DNA of 64,000 nucleotides from Doryteuthis pealeii (GCA_023376005.1 CM042150.1:70768084-70832083); one strand, 5' to 3'. Counted from the stretch's first letter, positions 1 through 12,709 are shown. Translations and numbers: made by a program. Notes: generated from the sequence alone by a model not told the origin.

Positions 1-498
1 TGTCAGAATAAGAAGGCACAAGCAAAAAATTAAGTATTAAATTATATGTAATAATTTTTTAATATTTTAATACTTACTTTGATCTGGTGTATTTTTACTC
101 ATTTTTAATTAATGAATTATAGAGAAGTATTATTTGGAAAATACTTAATATTTTCTCTGAGGGGGTGAAAAAACAGACAGACCCAAAAAGCAAGTATATC
201 TAATTTTTTTTCTGCATCCTAAAATAGAGGTTGTCTACATGTTAAAGGTTTTACTGCAGGAACTTCCCAACAACTTCATTTCTCTACTCATTTAAATATA
301 AACTGTAAATAACAGCATGAAAAAAAATGCTATATATTTGTCATAAATTGTGATTGTGCACTTTTCCTAATGTAATAATAAAATTCCAATTCAGTTGCTA
401 ATCCTCAATCTGCATTGACTTAAGAATTGGATGCTTGTAGAAGGCTGTAGTTTTCCATTTTTATCTACAGCAGCCAACATAATGAAATCATCCTACAA

Positions 499-500
<2 letters not shown>

Positions 501-574
<74 letters not shown>

Positions 575-588
575 GTCTGTCTGTCTGT
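501..588. repeat. (CT)n followed by (CTGT)n microsatellite
   Basis: A run of CT dinucleotides continues into about five CTGT units. The serine/leucine-rich frame read across it is a translation of the repeat, not a gene. Confidence 0.97.
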
Positions 589-3149
589 TTATCTATATCA
601 TTTGGTTGAACTTTCCCCAAATATAAATTTTGTTCTTGTAAGTTATTTTCTCCTGATTTAACCTATTTGCAGAACAATCAAAAATATACTACATTAAAGA
701 ACTTTCAGTTCTCAATTTTTTGTTTATGTGAATAAAAGATTTTCTATATTAAAATATCAAGTAAAAATATTACTATGTGTTTTCCTAATAATTTTGTATG
801 TATCTAAATTTTATTATTATCATATAGGGTAATTTATTTGAGAAATGATCATGTGATATTGGTATCTGTATCATCAATTTTTTACTAAATTTGATTTTAT
901 ATTTTTCATAAAACATAATTTTATAAGATTTTGATTTGTCATAAATTATTTATTTTGCTTGTTTATTTTTCAGTGAGTGAATTCAGTGAAAAATCAACTT
1001 GTAATTTCAAAATAATGACATTTATTAATTGAATCTTTAAAGTTTACTATTCATTCTATTTCCCCCTAATGTATACACTATTTTGATTGGAAAATTCTCA
1101 CTTGGTTATTATCTTTTATATTTTGGACAAAAATTGCAGTATGAAAAAGAAATAAACAAATTTTATAAAATCATTCAAGTTTATACTAAATTTAATGGCT
1201 TTTTTTTTTTTTTTTTTTTTTAGTATTATTTAGATTTCTCGGACTGTTGTCCTTATCTTTATTGTTATATACACAACGTTTGGCCGATGTGCCCTCCAGC
1301 CTTTTTTAGGTGTTTCTTTTAATTGGGAGCCTTCACGGAACTTCAAACTAAATCCTTTATTAATCCATTGGGGTAGATTGTTCTCATTCCATTAGCCATG
1401 ATAAGGTACAAATGTTAAACTATGTTAAGTATATTAGAAATGTTCACCTGTAGTCAGGATTGAACCTGCAACCTCCAGATATTTATCACTTTGAACTGTG
1501 CTAACTCAACCTTTAAATCCATTGTGCAATGTGTCCTATTAAACAATTCAGAGTGAATTTTTGGAACCTATAAATATAAGGTTCTTTTTACCTAGAATTT
1601 TACATTTATACTTATTATGTATGATTTTTTTTCCCTTACTTATATTGCAATTTTTTTTCCTAATAATAATCTAATCTAGCTTTTCTAATTACTGGTTAGT
1701 AATATTGTATTCATCTCTATACTTGGTTTGATTTTTTTATTAAAAAACATTATATATTTAATAATTGAAATCTTTTAATTCATAATTTATTTATTAAGAC
1801 TAATTGAAAAAGTAAACTTAGTTTCCAAATATGTTATCAATATTGATTAAGGTAACTCTTGGACAAAATTATTTGAAAATTACACTAACATAATAATATA
1901 TTATATTTAAAAAAAAAATGAAAATATGATTATAAACATTTTTGTTTTAATTTTTTAGAGGAAAATCTAATTTAGATTAAAGTTTATTAAAGGTAATATT
2001 TATTTTATGTTATTTTAAAATGAACATCTTGGTTCATAGATTTGCAGAATTTTTATTTACAAATTTTGACATTAAACTGGAGGCTATTCAGATTAGAAAT
2101 TAAGTGATTAAAATAATCACAAGAATAACAGAAATTATCAGTGACTCAAAGGAACAATGAATAAATTGCAAGTGAGATTTCTGAATGTTATTAGTTAAAA
2201 TGGCTGCATATGATTCTTCTTATGGTTAATGTTGACAAAGGAACTCAACTGAGCTTCTGTTGCGTAGACTTAAATATACTATAGAAAGTCACTCTTATTT
2301 ATTCTACCAGAATGTTTGTTGGCTATGCAAAAAATAAAAATAAAAAAATTGCTGTCTGAATTTAAAAGTTATGTAAATATAGCAGTTGAAACAAATGTTT
2401 CTATGAGTTTTAAAAGATTTTTTCTTGAAAAGATTTTCTTGAAAAGATTTTAAAATAATCTGGTTATAGATTGTGCACTAAATTCATTATAAAAAAAAAA
2501 AAATGAAAATTAATGGTGGAACTTGTTTGCCCTAAGTAGCAGTTGCCACATATGCCATTTTATTTTTAATAAAAGTTGCAGAAGAAACAAGCTATGTTTT
2601 TCTTTCTTTTACTTTGGTATATGTCATAGGTCACCTGTATGTTTTCCTGAAACTAAAAGAAAACAACAAAAACATATCTCTTATTAATAGAAAATGTCTT
2701 AATGTTGTTCAGAGTATACCTGTCAAAAAGGGAATCTGATGGGCTAGAAAAATATTTTTGTTGCATAGATGTAATTTTTTCTTAAATTTCTTTTGTGTCT
2801 AATTTGTGTAGTGAGTTTAACCGATCTATTAAAATAGAATGATGTTTTTCTTTTGTTCTCTAAAAGAGTATTGTTCATAAATATCTACCAGATTTATATG
2901 GCTGTAAATTGAATCTCCTCTAGTTAAGCATTGACCTGGAATCACAATAGATTAATTTCTAATAACAAGAATGTGAATTTAATTAAAAGTAGGTAGCTAT
3001 TTGTGTATTTGGAGGAGCTACAGCCTATTGCTATAAAAATGAAAATGTTTATGGCAATGATTTACTTAAAAAAAGAGGAGGTGAAATTCTACATGCATTT
3101 ATGATGAGATTACTTTTTATAGAAGAGAAATATCAATGAATGTTTCTCT
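589..3149. other. AT-rich non-coding stretch
   Basis: Apart from the SINE-like copy at 1,232-1,530 and a poly(T) run at 1,201-1,220, I see only AT-rich sequence with frequent stops in all frames. No promoter, gene or structured RNA was recognised. The interval 1-500 is the same. Confidence 0.6.
1232..1530 (-). mobile_element. tRNA-derived SINE-like element with a GGCC-hairpin tail
   Basis: Read on the minus strand, the head carries a good RNA polymerase III B box (GGTTCAATCC, plus positions 1,457-1,466), preceded by an A-box-like TTAGCACAG. The body runs on to a tail containing GGCTGGAGGGCACATCGGCC, AAACGTTGT, AACAATAAAGAT and the small hairpin GGACAACAGTCC. That tail is a diverged copy of the module at 3,516-3,595 and of that at 62,880-63,022. 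The gene-like head and shared tail suggest a non-autonomous retroelement mobilised by a LINE. The family name is not certain; octopus genomes carry several tRNA SINE families. The same element recurs in the right arm at 26,915-27,240. Confidence 0.6.
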
Positions 3150-3436
3150 GTGATTGGAATTTCTCCAATGAAAACAAAAAGACTTCATTACTCTGGAAAA
3201 GCTCATTTAGGTAAGAGAAAACATTCTTCTGCATTGCAATGTATAAAGACCAAAGTAGGCAGGTCATTAAATGTTGACTCTGAGCTGTTGAATGATGAGG
3301 CTTTGAAATTCAAAAATGAGATTTTAGATAAAGCTAAGTACTTTGATAAAAGGATAAAGCTTCTTGTAGCAAAAGTGAAGAGAGTGGAATCAACCAACAT
3401 AAAAATACAAAAGGTTCAAAGTTCCGTGATGGCTCC

Positions 3437-3513
3437 CGATTTCAACAAGAAAGTTCCCGAGTTCGAAAAGAAAGTTCCTGAGTCCGAGAATGTTCCCGAG
3501 TCCGAGAAAAAAT
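3437..3513 (+). repeat. 24-bp coding minisatellite (VPEFEKK-type repeat)
   Basis: Four diverged units of about 18-24 bp, each reading roughly GTTCC-CGA-GTY-CGA-AAG, encode a repeated Val-Pro-Glu-Phe/Ser-Glu-Lys motif near the end of the first fragment of the pseudogene. The units differ by single bases and the third is shortened. Confidence 0.75.
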
Positions 3514-3515
3514 AC

Positions 3516-3645
3516 CTGAAGAAGGCCATGGGCATATCGGCCGAAACATTGTACAAATAACAATGAAGATGGGGACAATAGTCCGAATAACGCAGATAAT
3601 ACTAATCTTCAAGCCTCATCTCAAACATTCAGAGAAATAAAAATA
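3516..3645 (+). repeat. Dispersed GGCC-hairpin / GAAAC module
   Basis: The module starts CTGAAGA (3,516-3,522). It continues with a hairpin pairing GGCC with GGCC across an 11-nt loop, then GAAA (3,543-3,546), then a second hairpin pairing CATTGT (3,547-3,552) with ACAATG (3,560-3,565). It ends with GGAC-AATA-GTCC and AATAACGCAGATAATACTA. The part from GCCGAAAC onward recurs in the right half of the element at 62,880-63,045, and in diverged form at 1,232-1,312 (minus). The end of the upstream reading frame (KKAMGISAETLYK) is translated from this repeat, so the repeat was inserted into or fused onto the old gene. Confidence 0.75.
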
Positions 3646-5260
3646 CAAATCTTGACACTTGCCCCTACCAACTGGTCACACAAAAAGTCATGTGTGTGAT
3701 TGGAGTTTCAGAACACATTGTACACAAGGCTCACAAATTGTGTTCATAAGAGGTATTTTAGCTGTGCCAGAACCAAAAGGGGGCAAGTTTTTGCCTGCTA
3801 ATATTGCACAGCTAGTGGAAGCATTTTACCAAGATGAAGAATATACTCGACTGATGCCAGGCAGGAAAGACTGTTAGTATTAAACATAATATTCATCAGC
3901 AGAAAAGACTCATCTTGTGCAACCTAAATGAGCTCTTCAGCCCATTCAAGGAACAGAACCTGATAGTATCCTCGGAGTTTTCAAAATTTTATAGTCTAAG
4001 GCTGAAATGCTGTATCCTTGCTGGTAGTGCAAGTACACATGCCGTATGTGTATGTACAAAACATGAAATTATTACTGGAACCACTGAATATATCATATCA
4101 AGATCTCTTGAAATATATTGTCTGTAATACCAGTAGCAGAGAGTATATGATTCATAGGTGGCCAAATTGTCCTAAATCATCAGGGCAGCTTGAAAAAAAT
4201 TTTTTATGACACCATCGAAGGAAATATTGATAATGCTGAATCAATAGAGTTCTCCCAATGGATAACAACTGACTGATTGACTTTGACAACACAAAAGGAA
4301 ACCTGTCAAGCTTACATTTATTTAGTTGTTTTGCAATTGAATAAATTAGCACCTCATTCTTAATTGGCTAAATCACATTCCAGATACTTAAAGCAAAGAA
4401 ATGAGGAGATTAATGATTGAAGTTTTGTTCCTGGGAGATTTTGCCGAGAACTACAAATTTGTAGTTCAAGATGAGATCCAGAGTTTTCATTGGAGTACCT
4501 CACAATGTACTTTACATCCAGTGGTACTCTACTTTAAACTTGAAAACGCAACACAAAATCATTGTTTCTGCATTATGTCGAGTGACAACTCACATGTTGT
4601 AGCATTTGTTTATATGGTACAGAAAAAATTGAGGTAATTAGGCCTACCTTACCAAATATAAAAAATAGTGAGTATTTTACTGATAGTTGCACAGCACAAT
4701 ACAAGAACTTTGCCAATTTTGCAACCATCAGAAATATTTAGATCTCAATACAAAATGGAATTTCTTTGCAACAAATCATGGTAAACAACCATGTGATAGG
4801 TGGGACAGTGAAAAGGATAGTGTCAAAAGAAAGTCTCTGAAGACCAACTACCAAAGAAATCCTTTCCAAAATTCTATCTTTGAATATTGCAGATCTGCAA
4901 TTGAAGGTATCAAATTCATTCTGGTTGAAAAGGAGGAAGTTGAGGAAGCAAGGAGGAGCCTCAACATGAGATTCAAAAATGCATCCACAGGAACAAGAAG
5001 TTTTCATCAATTTATTCCACTCATCAGAGATAAAATAACCATGAAACAATGTAGTGAAAATGAAAACTATGAACTAATACATGACTTCTCTATTGGAACT
5101 GAAGAGAAACAGTGAAATTTGTTGTTTCAGGATATGTTTGTTGCAGGTGTGACAATAAAATTTGGATTGATACAGAGAATGACTTGCTGATTAAGTTAAT
5201 GCACCCAGCTCTTCCATCTTGTTTATTTTACTGGGAAGAGAATTTTAAGGATATATTTTG

Positions 5261-6730
5261 TGCCATTCACAAATATTCTGTTTACTGTTGATGTCCCTAT
5301 AACACCAAATGGTAGAGTTTATCATCTGTCCAAGATAGTCTACATACACAACAAAATTTATTGCACAGTGACTCCTTGTATATTCATTTTTATCATCACT
5401 TTCTTTTGAATGAAAAAATCAAATGTTTTTGTTTCATAAAAATAATTGAAAAATAGTAAAAAATATAAAATGAAAAAAACAAAATACAAAAAAAAAACAA
5501 AAAAAAAAACACAAACAGAAAGAATTTCATTTAACTTCATGTTTAGTGGTATCTACAAATATTCTATGCACTGTTAATTATCATGCCTGAGGCAATGTTT
5601 ACCAGTTGTTAAAGACTATCTAAAAAAAAAAAAAAGCAATATCTGCCAAATATATTAATAAAAACAATATTATTGAATAGTTTAAGAAGTCACTGAGTAC
5701 AATATCAACATTTGAGAGTTCATGGAGCATTAGGATGATTGTCTTTAATTATAATCTTTCACTGAAATCCTGCACATACATAAGAAAAAACTTTGAACTT
5801 GGCAGGTTCATATCTTCTAAAGTAGACTTTGCTCCCACACAAAATTCTTTGATGAACTTAGGCAGACATAGTAGATATTAAGAAAAAATATTATGGAAAT
5901 TGAAGAGGACACATTTTCGATAGACTGACCGTAAGCTACATAGGTGAAAAGTTGTTGATTTTGGAGTCATGCATTTGGGTGGGCAAAATAAAATTTTCTA
6001 TCAGGTATAGAGTTAAAATAGTTGGATATTTGGATTCTACAGTCCTTATTTGCCTTACATACCAAATTTCAGAAATATTGAATGTATGAAAGTCTTTTTT
6101 TTTAAATTAAAAAAAAAACACTGAGATTTTGCGACACCGCACGGCCTTAATTTTGAGGCAAAATAGGAAAATTATATCCCCCCTCTAAAATCAGAATGGT
6201 AAGGTTTAAGACAAAATAATTTGGCACACTTTCCTAACTCATGAAGGGGAACATTTGTGCCAAATTCGGTGTCGGTGGGTGTAATGCCCTAGTGAATTGA
6301 CATGGAATGACCCAATATTATATATATCATTTCAATTTCATAATTAAGTTGCAATTAGCATGAAGGAAATATTAGAAAGAATTACTGATAATTAACAGTG
6401 TTCCATCTAAGAAATTCAGAGACTATCATTAACCTTGGTTTTTATTTTGTTTTATTCACATTTTACAAACAATATATTGAATAGAAAAAATATGTAAACT
6501 TTCAGAGTGATACATGATTGTTTAGTTCATTATTTTAATAAAACAGCACAAAATTCTTCTCTCTCTCTCTGTTTTTTTATAAATGTGAATAGACTGATGC
6601 ATTTCACTGGATCTCATGATGATTCTATTTGCTTAAAAATATAAACAGTTTTATTTCAACCAGTTTTTGTCACCATCTTTTCTCGCCGATGAAAAAAAGT
6701 GTTTTTTCTTCTTTTTTTTTTCTTTCTTTG

Positions 6731-6764
<34 letters not shown>

Positions 6765-7160
6765 GAAAGTGTCCAAAATTGATGACTAGTTGGCTATTAA
6801 TGATTTTTTAAGTATTATTATGTGATTTTAAGAGGGTTTTCAAGCAGTTTCTTTCTACTTCAGAAGTCTATCTGCTTGGCTGGCTGCTCTTAGCTTTGAT
6901 CTTGAGGTGATTTTCCTAACACAACCTTCATTTACTATCTACCATGTTAATTGTGATCGCCTAGATTCAACAGAATTTCTGATTTTATTTATTTGGCTTT
7001 AGATGTATTCTAGGTGTTCTGTTTTGTACGTTTTAGTTCTATCTGGGCTTTCTTAAGTTTCTACACATTGATGTTCGTTTTATAAATGTAGGGATGCTTT
7101 TTTTTATGTTATCTTATTTTTCTCCAACTGCTTTTGTCTCCTAGGGGACTGTATATTTTG
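5261..7160. other. Non-coding stretch with a possible transposon end
   Basis: No gene is supported. The block 6,095-6,316 is less AT-rich and ends in AATTGACATGGAATGACCC. Its reverse complement (GGGTCATTCCATGTC...) resembles terminal repeats of invertebrate DNA transposons, so it could be the right end of the element whose decayed gene lies at 3,150-5,260. I did not find a matching left end. A (TA)n run is at about 6,733-6,763 and short (CT)n at 6,558-6,570. Confidence 0.4.
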
Positions 7161-8120
7161 CACTTTATTTGGTTGGTATGCATTCAGCTGCTGTTTCTAA
7201 GTGGGCACTGACCAAATTTTCATATTCATCAAGTGAAGTATACCTTTCTAAAGTCTCCTGAGCAGTATTAAACTTGTTTCTTACTGTTACAAAATAGTGA
7301 TTGCATATATCACTATTAAAAAGTGAGAACCAGTAATAATGTACAGATTTACCAGTTTGCTTCTTATTTCTGTGTAGATTCAGGTATAACTTTACTAAGA
7401 CGATTCTGTGATCGGTGAATCCTCCTTCAAAAGAGGAGTATGCCTCGCAGTTCATAGTGCAGTTTATCCACTTCTTGTTTATAAATATTTAATCTAGATG
7501 TACTTTTGAGTTATTTGAGTAGGTATAAGTCCACAGTTTACCCTTCCTTTTCTGATATTTATTGTGTTTAGTCACCCAAGCTTATTCTCGAGAGAAAACT
7601 CAGCTAAATGTTCACTGTTTTTGTTTGGAGAGTTGTGAAAACAGAATTCATTATTTTTGTCTTTGTTTATTTGAGCATTCCTGTCTCCTTTAATGATCAG
7701 GACTTTGTGTTTATGTGTCAGACTAGGGAAAATAGCTCATCGGAAAATGTGGTGATGTCCATTTCATTACTAACAGTAGCTGAGACGTAGCATGAAACAA
7801 TTGTTGCACAGGTGTTGCCATTAAATGTGGTACACATCATTCTTGGTTGGATTTTTTCTATATTGTTTAGTGATTTTAAAGAACACAGACTGAGAAGTAT
7901 TCCTATACCTCCTATGGTGACATTGACAGAGTTTTTCGATGCAGATGCCGACACAAAAGTCAATCCATTACCAGTTCATATTTTAGCTCTAGTTTGCTAT
8001 GGTAAGATCTATGTTCTTGTATGCATATGATGTCTATATTCTTATCAGCTGCAGACACTATTGGCTTGGGTAGTTGATTTATTGTTTTTAATATTCAAAC
8101 ATTAAAAAGTTGCTATGTTA
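7160..8120 (-). pseudogene. RTE-like non-LTR retrotransposon endonuclease (degenerate)
   Basis: On the minus strand, three frames join into one collinear AP-type endonuclease (exonuclease-endonuclease-phosphatase fold) of the kind often annotated as craniofacial development protein 2-like in molluscs. Near the N-terminus are KTFNIATF and a decayed RTWILP-type block (about 8,120-8,000). Then comes TFVSASASKNSVNVTIGGIG (7,960-7,900) and SLKSLNNIEKIQPRMMCTTF with ATIVSCYVSATVSNEMD (7,890-7,760). A decayed GDxNAQI block follows (about 7,690), and finally NCEAYSSFEGGFTDHRIVLV (7,453-7,394), where the SDH-type histidine motif is read as TDHRI. The last block is in a frame open from 7,455 to 7,165. 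The reverse transcriptase that should follow is absent here. In life the enzyme nicks target DNA for target-primed reverse transcription; this copy is dead. Confidence 0.8.
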
Positions 8121-8817
8121 AATGTTTTTTGCCTCTAAGTAAGTTTGTTTTAGCTAATCTTTTGGTGGCTATTTTTGTTTTCTCATCAATAGATGCCACC
8201 CTTAGAAAGCAATGGTTTCATGACTGAACTATTTGATTCTGGTTATTTAACTGTGAGGTTCATCCACCCAGCATCAGGTGAAGCATGCTGTTGACCTACT
8301 TTTGGGTTCATCCACTTTGCTTTACATCTCATGGTTTCTAATGTAATATACTTATATTGTACTTATAATACTCTCCTCCCCATTTGTTTGTCCAGCTATC
8401 CTGTTTTATTTGATATTATCCAGAGATTGGGGGTTCTTATTAACTAATTACTCCTTTGAAATTCCTAAGTTTTAACTTCATTAAAATCCACATATCCCTT
8501 TTTCATTAATTGGGCTGTGGATTTTATCTTTATTTTTATCTTATACTGTTGATACGTTTTTTTTTTTTTGTTTTTGTTAGCTTTTAAAAATGACTCTAGA
8601 ATTTAAAATATATATGTCACTTGTTGGCTATTTCCGAAATGTGCTTTTGAAGATACTTTGTCAGTAAAAAAAATTCAACATTAAAAATTTATTTGGTATA
8701 GGTTTGATTTTTATATATATATTACTGAAAGATATAGTCTCAAAATCTTTCATTGGTGTACAAAATTCATAGAGATTATCTAAGAACAATGTAATTAAGA
8801 TGATTTTATAGCAATTA

Positions 8818-8861
<44 letters not shown>

Positions 8862-10334
8862 ATATATATATATATATATATTATATATACACACACACAC
8901 ACACAAAAAAAAAAAAATACCCACAATTACTGTAAATCTAAAAAGATATTGAGTAACCTGTTTATGTTATTGTACTTTGGCTAGACACTCTAATGAATGC
9001 TAGTACAGCTCATATTACTGTGTAATCAAAGTGCGCCAAAAAGACTTATACATTTATATTTAAATTAAACAGGAAAATCAAAGTACAGTTGATTAATTAG
9101 CAAACAAAGAAAAATGATTCCTTACTAATTGTATTCTCTGATACTATATAACAAAGTGATTCTGGTTTTTAACATGCTAAAAATTGTACCTTGATTTTAA
9201 TTCTTTTATTCTTTAATATACTATAGTTAAATGTAGCAAATAAAAATTCCCTGATAGAGAACATGATTTGTTTGCGTGGTTCTCACACAAAAAGAACTGA
9301 TATTTTTTAATTACATGCAGACACATCTAAATACTACAAGAAAAATTCCTTTAAAATAATTTTAAAAAGATTTCTTGAAATTTTTTTAAAAACTACACCA
9401 TTTAAAGTTACAAAAAAAGAAGAAAAAGATTTACTTTAACTTTATAGAATTAGAAAAGTTTTAAAAAGTAATTTTTTATCATATTATAAAAAGAGGAGAG
9501 TTTGTCTGTTTTCTAAAAATGCAAATTTATTGGATACTAAAGAAAGTTTTAACATAAAATCCTTTTGTTCCCCATGGAGAAAGGAGAAACCGCATCAGGA
9601 GAATTTCTCTCATAATAAACAATAATCAGCAAGAAGCTGTAATGCCGCAAAACATAATTGTATAGAATTAAAATTCCAAACTTCAAAAGAAAAAAAATGA
9701 ACAAATAATTTGTCTTACTAAAATAAGTATTCACATTTAATTAAATATTAGCAAGATAGTTCTTCAAGCAGGAGATATAAAATAATTACATGAAATTAGT
9801 GTTTAGTTAGGACTAACAATCCAGACAAAAACAAAAATGTTTAAATTGAAAAATCTCTTTAAAAAAATCACTTAAAGGAAAATTCCAGCAAATTTTTCAC
9901 AGCAAATATAATTGGTAAATATCTTTGTGGATTTATATTTTATAGTAATAATAACTGTTTGATATACATTTTTCATTGACAGCAAAGTTGTATAATTAAC
10001 ATTGTTTAGAAAAAGGAAATAAGTAGAAGGCATATTTGACATTTTTCTGTTAGTCTCACCATATTTGTAATCAAAGTTTTGATTTCTTACTCAGCTAGTA
10101 AATATTCAATAGGTTATTGCATTAGAACTCAATAGGACAAATATAAGCTTTGTTCAGTTGAAGTGACAGAAAAAAATAAAACAAAAAATCTGTTTCTATT
10201 TATTGATTAGATTTTTTTCTTAGCTTAGTTTTAAAACTGAATTCAAGAGAAATTAAAATATACACAATATATTTGTTATCTTGAAAATAATTTTAATCTG
10301 TAGAGTTGGGAGATATGGGATTATATATATTTAC
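8121..10334. other. AT-rich non-coding stretch with compound microsatellite
   Basis: It contains a compound (TC)n-(TA)n-(CA)n array at 8,820-8,905; its inverted copy lies at 19,500-19,600 in the right arm and is shorter and interrupted. Nothing else recognised; all frames are short. Confidence 0.6.
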
Positions 10335-10612
10335 AAACCTCTCAGCATGATGTGACACAAGGTCAATTTCTTAAGTGGAGTTTAACAGGTTTTAATTCAG
10401 AGTTTTCCTTCTCCTGACTGGTTACCAAGCCAAGGTTAAAGAGCCCAGTCCGCCCTACTATTTACCCATACTTGGAGATAGAATTGGATTCATATCTTTC
10501 TCAAGGGTTATTAGCGTTATGCAAAATATAAACAGCTTCATCCAGGTTTTGAACTCAGGTTGACGAGTCTATTTCCAACAACTCTAACTATTACATCACG
10601 CGCCTCCATGAT
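10335..10612 (-). mobile_element. Octopus-type tRNA-derived SINE
   Basis: Read on the minus strand, the element begins GGAGGCGCGTGATGTAATAG (10,612 downward), an A-box-bearing tRNA-like head. It then has GAGTTCAAAACCTGG as a diverged B box. The body contains CAAGTATGGGTAAATAGTAG, GGGCGGACTGGGCTC and GTAACCAGTCAGGAGAAGG, and the tail is AT-rich. The same order recurs at 53,201-53,475 (plus), 59,142-59,335 (minus) and 63,062-63,262 (minus), with a head-only copy near 61,987, which establishes an interspersed family from this window alone. The inverted-repeat partner is at 17,826-18,110. Confidence 0.85.
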
Positions 10613-11904
10613 ATGGGATTATTAAAGTTATTATATAGATCGATCACATAAATTTTACAGCATTCACATAAAGATACTCTTTTAAATATTCTTCAAGATT
10701 TCTAGACAATGATAAATAAGAAGCATGAAACTAAATTATGATCATGCCAGTGGTATACATTAATGAGCCTAGCAACACACCTATGACTGTTTCTAAAACT
10801 GTAGGTCAAGCCAAGCCTTTTTCTCTGACTGTGCAAAGCAATCAGCTATATCAATGATCAAATATAAATTATCTATTTGCATAGATGCTATAGACACCTA
10901 CGATCTGCAAACTTTATTTTTCAGTCTCTCAGGCATCTTTTCTGGATGCTGCATCAGTTGGTATGGTAACAAATTATATAAACTAGTCTGATCCATCAAT
11001 GGCACAAGCCACTGCTAAACAGATGTGTGTGTGTGTATGTGTGTGTGAACACATGTGTCATGTGAAGAGAGGGGAAAAAATTAAAATCATTCCTTACAAA
11101 AACTGTCAATGGTTACATACAGCACAAACATTTGTGGGTGGCCTGATCATGAATGGTAATATTGAAGGTTTGTATCGCTGTTTTTCCACTTGTTGCATAG
11201 TGAAAAATCAGACAAACAACAAACACAAAAAGTGCAATCATGATCAACACTTCCACAGCAACAATCCTCCATAAAATATATTACATTTAGAATATTGTAA
11301 CTACTGCTACTACAACTACAAATGAGAAATGTTAACAATAGAATTCATGTTAAATTTAGATATTCTAAGGCTTTTAAACACATTCAAAAATATTTATAAA
11401 TAAATATTTGATTACAATCATAATGCATTGGTAATAGTATTCTCACCTGATAACCAAATGGAAGCAATGTTGGTATATAGATACAATTTTTTTCAATGGA
11501 ACAAAAATATGGCTTCTCGTTTTAATGATGCCTATTTAGGATTTTCTGCTGTGTTTGTTCGTTGACTTTAATATTTTACTAGTGGTAATATTTAAATATA
11601 AATATAACCAAATAATGGATATAAAATAAAGTTTAAAGACAGTGGTAATATTCTTTTATGACACGTGAACATTCTAAATAAAAACAAAAAAAATACCCTC
11701 AAATATTGATAAACAGAACATGTATAGAAAATCCCTAGAGAAAATAGATTCCACATACTAGTACATATTCTGATCCTGAGATGGAGTATGATTAGTGTGT
11801 ATTTTACATAACATATAAAATATGAATTGAATAATTAACAGCCTTTAAATCATTGGGACTTCAAGTCAAGGTTCTTTTTTTACTGAAACCCAAGTGTGTG
11901 TGTG

Positions 11905-11970
<66 letters not shown>

Positions 11971-12244
11971 TACACACACCTTGTCTGCATATTCCGAAGA
12001 CCCTCTCCTCACTTTCTGAGGATGGTGACATCTTAGGAAGCGAATCCACTAGGTATATCCAAACATTTTTATGGAAAACTTTTTTTTTTAAATTAAAGAA
12101 TGACTTGTCAAACAATATTTTTTTAAAATATGACCTTTTCTTTTGATAACTCAAACTTTGGGATGGCTTTAAGGAGATTTAAATTGATTATTTAAAAAAA
12201 ATATTTTTAAAGTACTATTATTATTAAAGAAATGTTATAACACA
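10613..12244. other. AT-rich non-coding stretch with microsatellites
   Basis: A (GT)n run at 11,026-11,048 and a compound (TG)n-(TA)n-(CA)n array at 11,893-11,985 are the only structured parts. The open frames across the second array are repeat translations. Confidence 0.6.
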
Positions 12245-12665
12245 TCACTCAATAAGTTCCGGGCCTAACTAAAACAACTTTTAGGCAAAATTCAACTTTA
12301 TTCATCAACATAGTCTCCTTTTAGGGGGATACACTGATTCCAATGCTTCTCTAACAATTCGATGACTTTTTTGTAGAAAATACGCCTTAGTTTCTGATAT
12401 CACTTCTTCATTGAAGCCAAATCTCTTTCCCTGGAGGATTCTTTTGAGGTCTGTAAATAGCCAGTAGTCGATGGGGGCCAGGTCTGGAGAATAGAGTATG
12501 TGCGGAAGCAATTCAAAGTGCAATTCATGTAGTTTTGTCATCGTTGTGATTGACTTGTGACACAATGTTTGCATCTTTAGTCGCTTTGGACAGCTTTCAC
12601 CTGCTGCTGTCCACTCAGCTGACTGCCGATTTGACTCTGGAGGGAAGTGGTGGATCCATGTTTGC
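12245..12665 (-). pseudogene. Mariner transposase C-terminal half, internally deleted
   Basis: On the minus strand the frame reads WIHHFPPESNRQSAEWTAAG and then, after a deletion, CHKSITTMTKLHELHFELLP, YSPDLAPIDYWLF and LKRILQGKRFGFNEEVISET. This is typical of mariner (IS630-Tc1-mariner superfamily) transposases. The YSPDLAP.DY motif carries the third catalytic aspartate region. The segment that should lie between the WTAAG and CHKS blocks, which in the family holds the first two catalytic aspartates, is missing, so the enzyme is dead. The element end is probably near 12,245, where a palindromic AAGTTCCGGGCCTAACTA lies downstream of the stop. The right arm has the same fragment at 15,695-16,135. 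Confidence 0.85.
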
Positions 12666-12709
12666 AACCTGTGGGGCTCAAGTTGAGAAACACTGCTATA
12701 TATCATGTT

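Larger units (their letters stand above)
3150..5260 (+). pseudogene. Decayed multi-copy transposase-like gene (DFAENY...FHW / FFATxHGK family)
   Basis: Fragments spread over several frames, in collinear order, match a large uncharacterised invertebrate repeat-gene family. They are an N-terminal lysine-rich, coiled-coil-like piece (3,150-3,560); CTQGSQIVFIRGIL and RLMPGRKDC (3,710-3,870); a cysteine-containing piece ending AVCVCTKHE (3,915-4,070); GDFAENYKFVVQDEIQSFHW (4,433-4,492); TAQYKNFANF (about 4,690-4,725); FFATNHGKQPCD (4,760-4,797) with GGTVKR following in another frame; and a C-terminal acidic stretch up to about 5,115. In family members the DFAENY and SDG..QYKN blocks look like acidic catalytic blocks of a DDE-type nuclease; that is my inference. 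Stops and frameshifts show the copy is dead. It has lost the segment that joins the FHW block to the QYKN block in one frame. The right arm carries the same pseudogene in worse condition at 23,240-25,345. Confidence 0.65.

Noticed and set aside
431..661. Open frame rich in Leu-Ser
   Set aside because: It is a translation of the (CT)n array.
10335..10612. Functional tRNA gene in the tRNA-like heads of the SINEs
   Set aside because: A and B boxes are degenerate, no cloverleaf can be completed, and the same head is joined to a common SINE body in several copies.
12681..12695. CAGTGTTTCTCAAC on the minus strand, resembling hAT transposon termini
   Set aside because: Only about 14 bases, no partner terminus or target duplication found; may be chance or a fragment.
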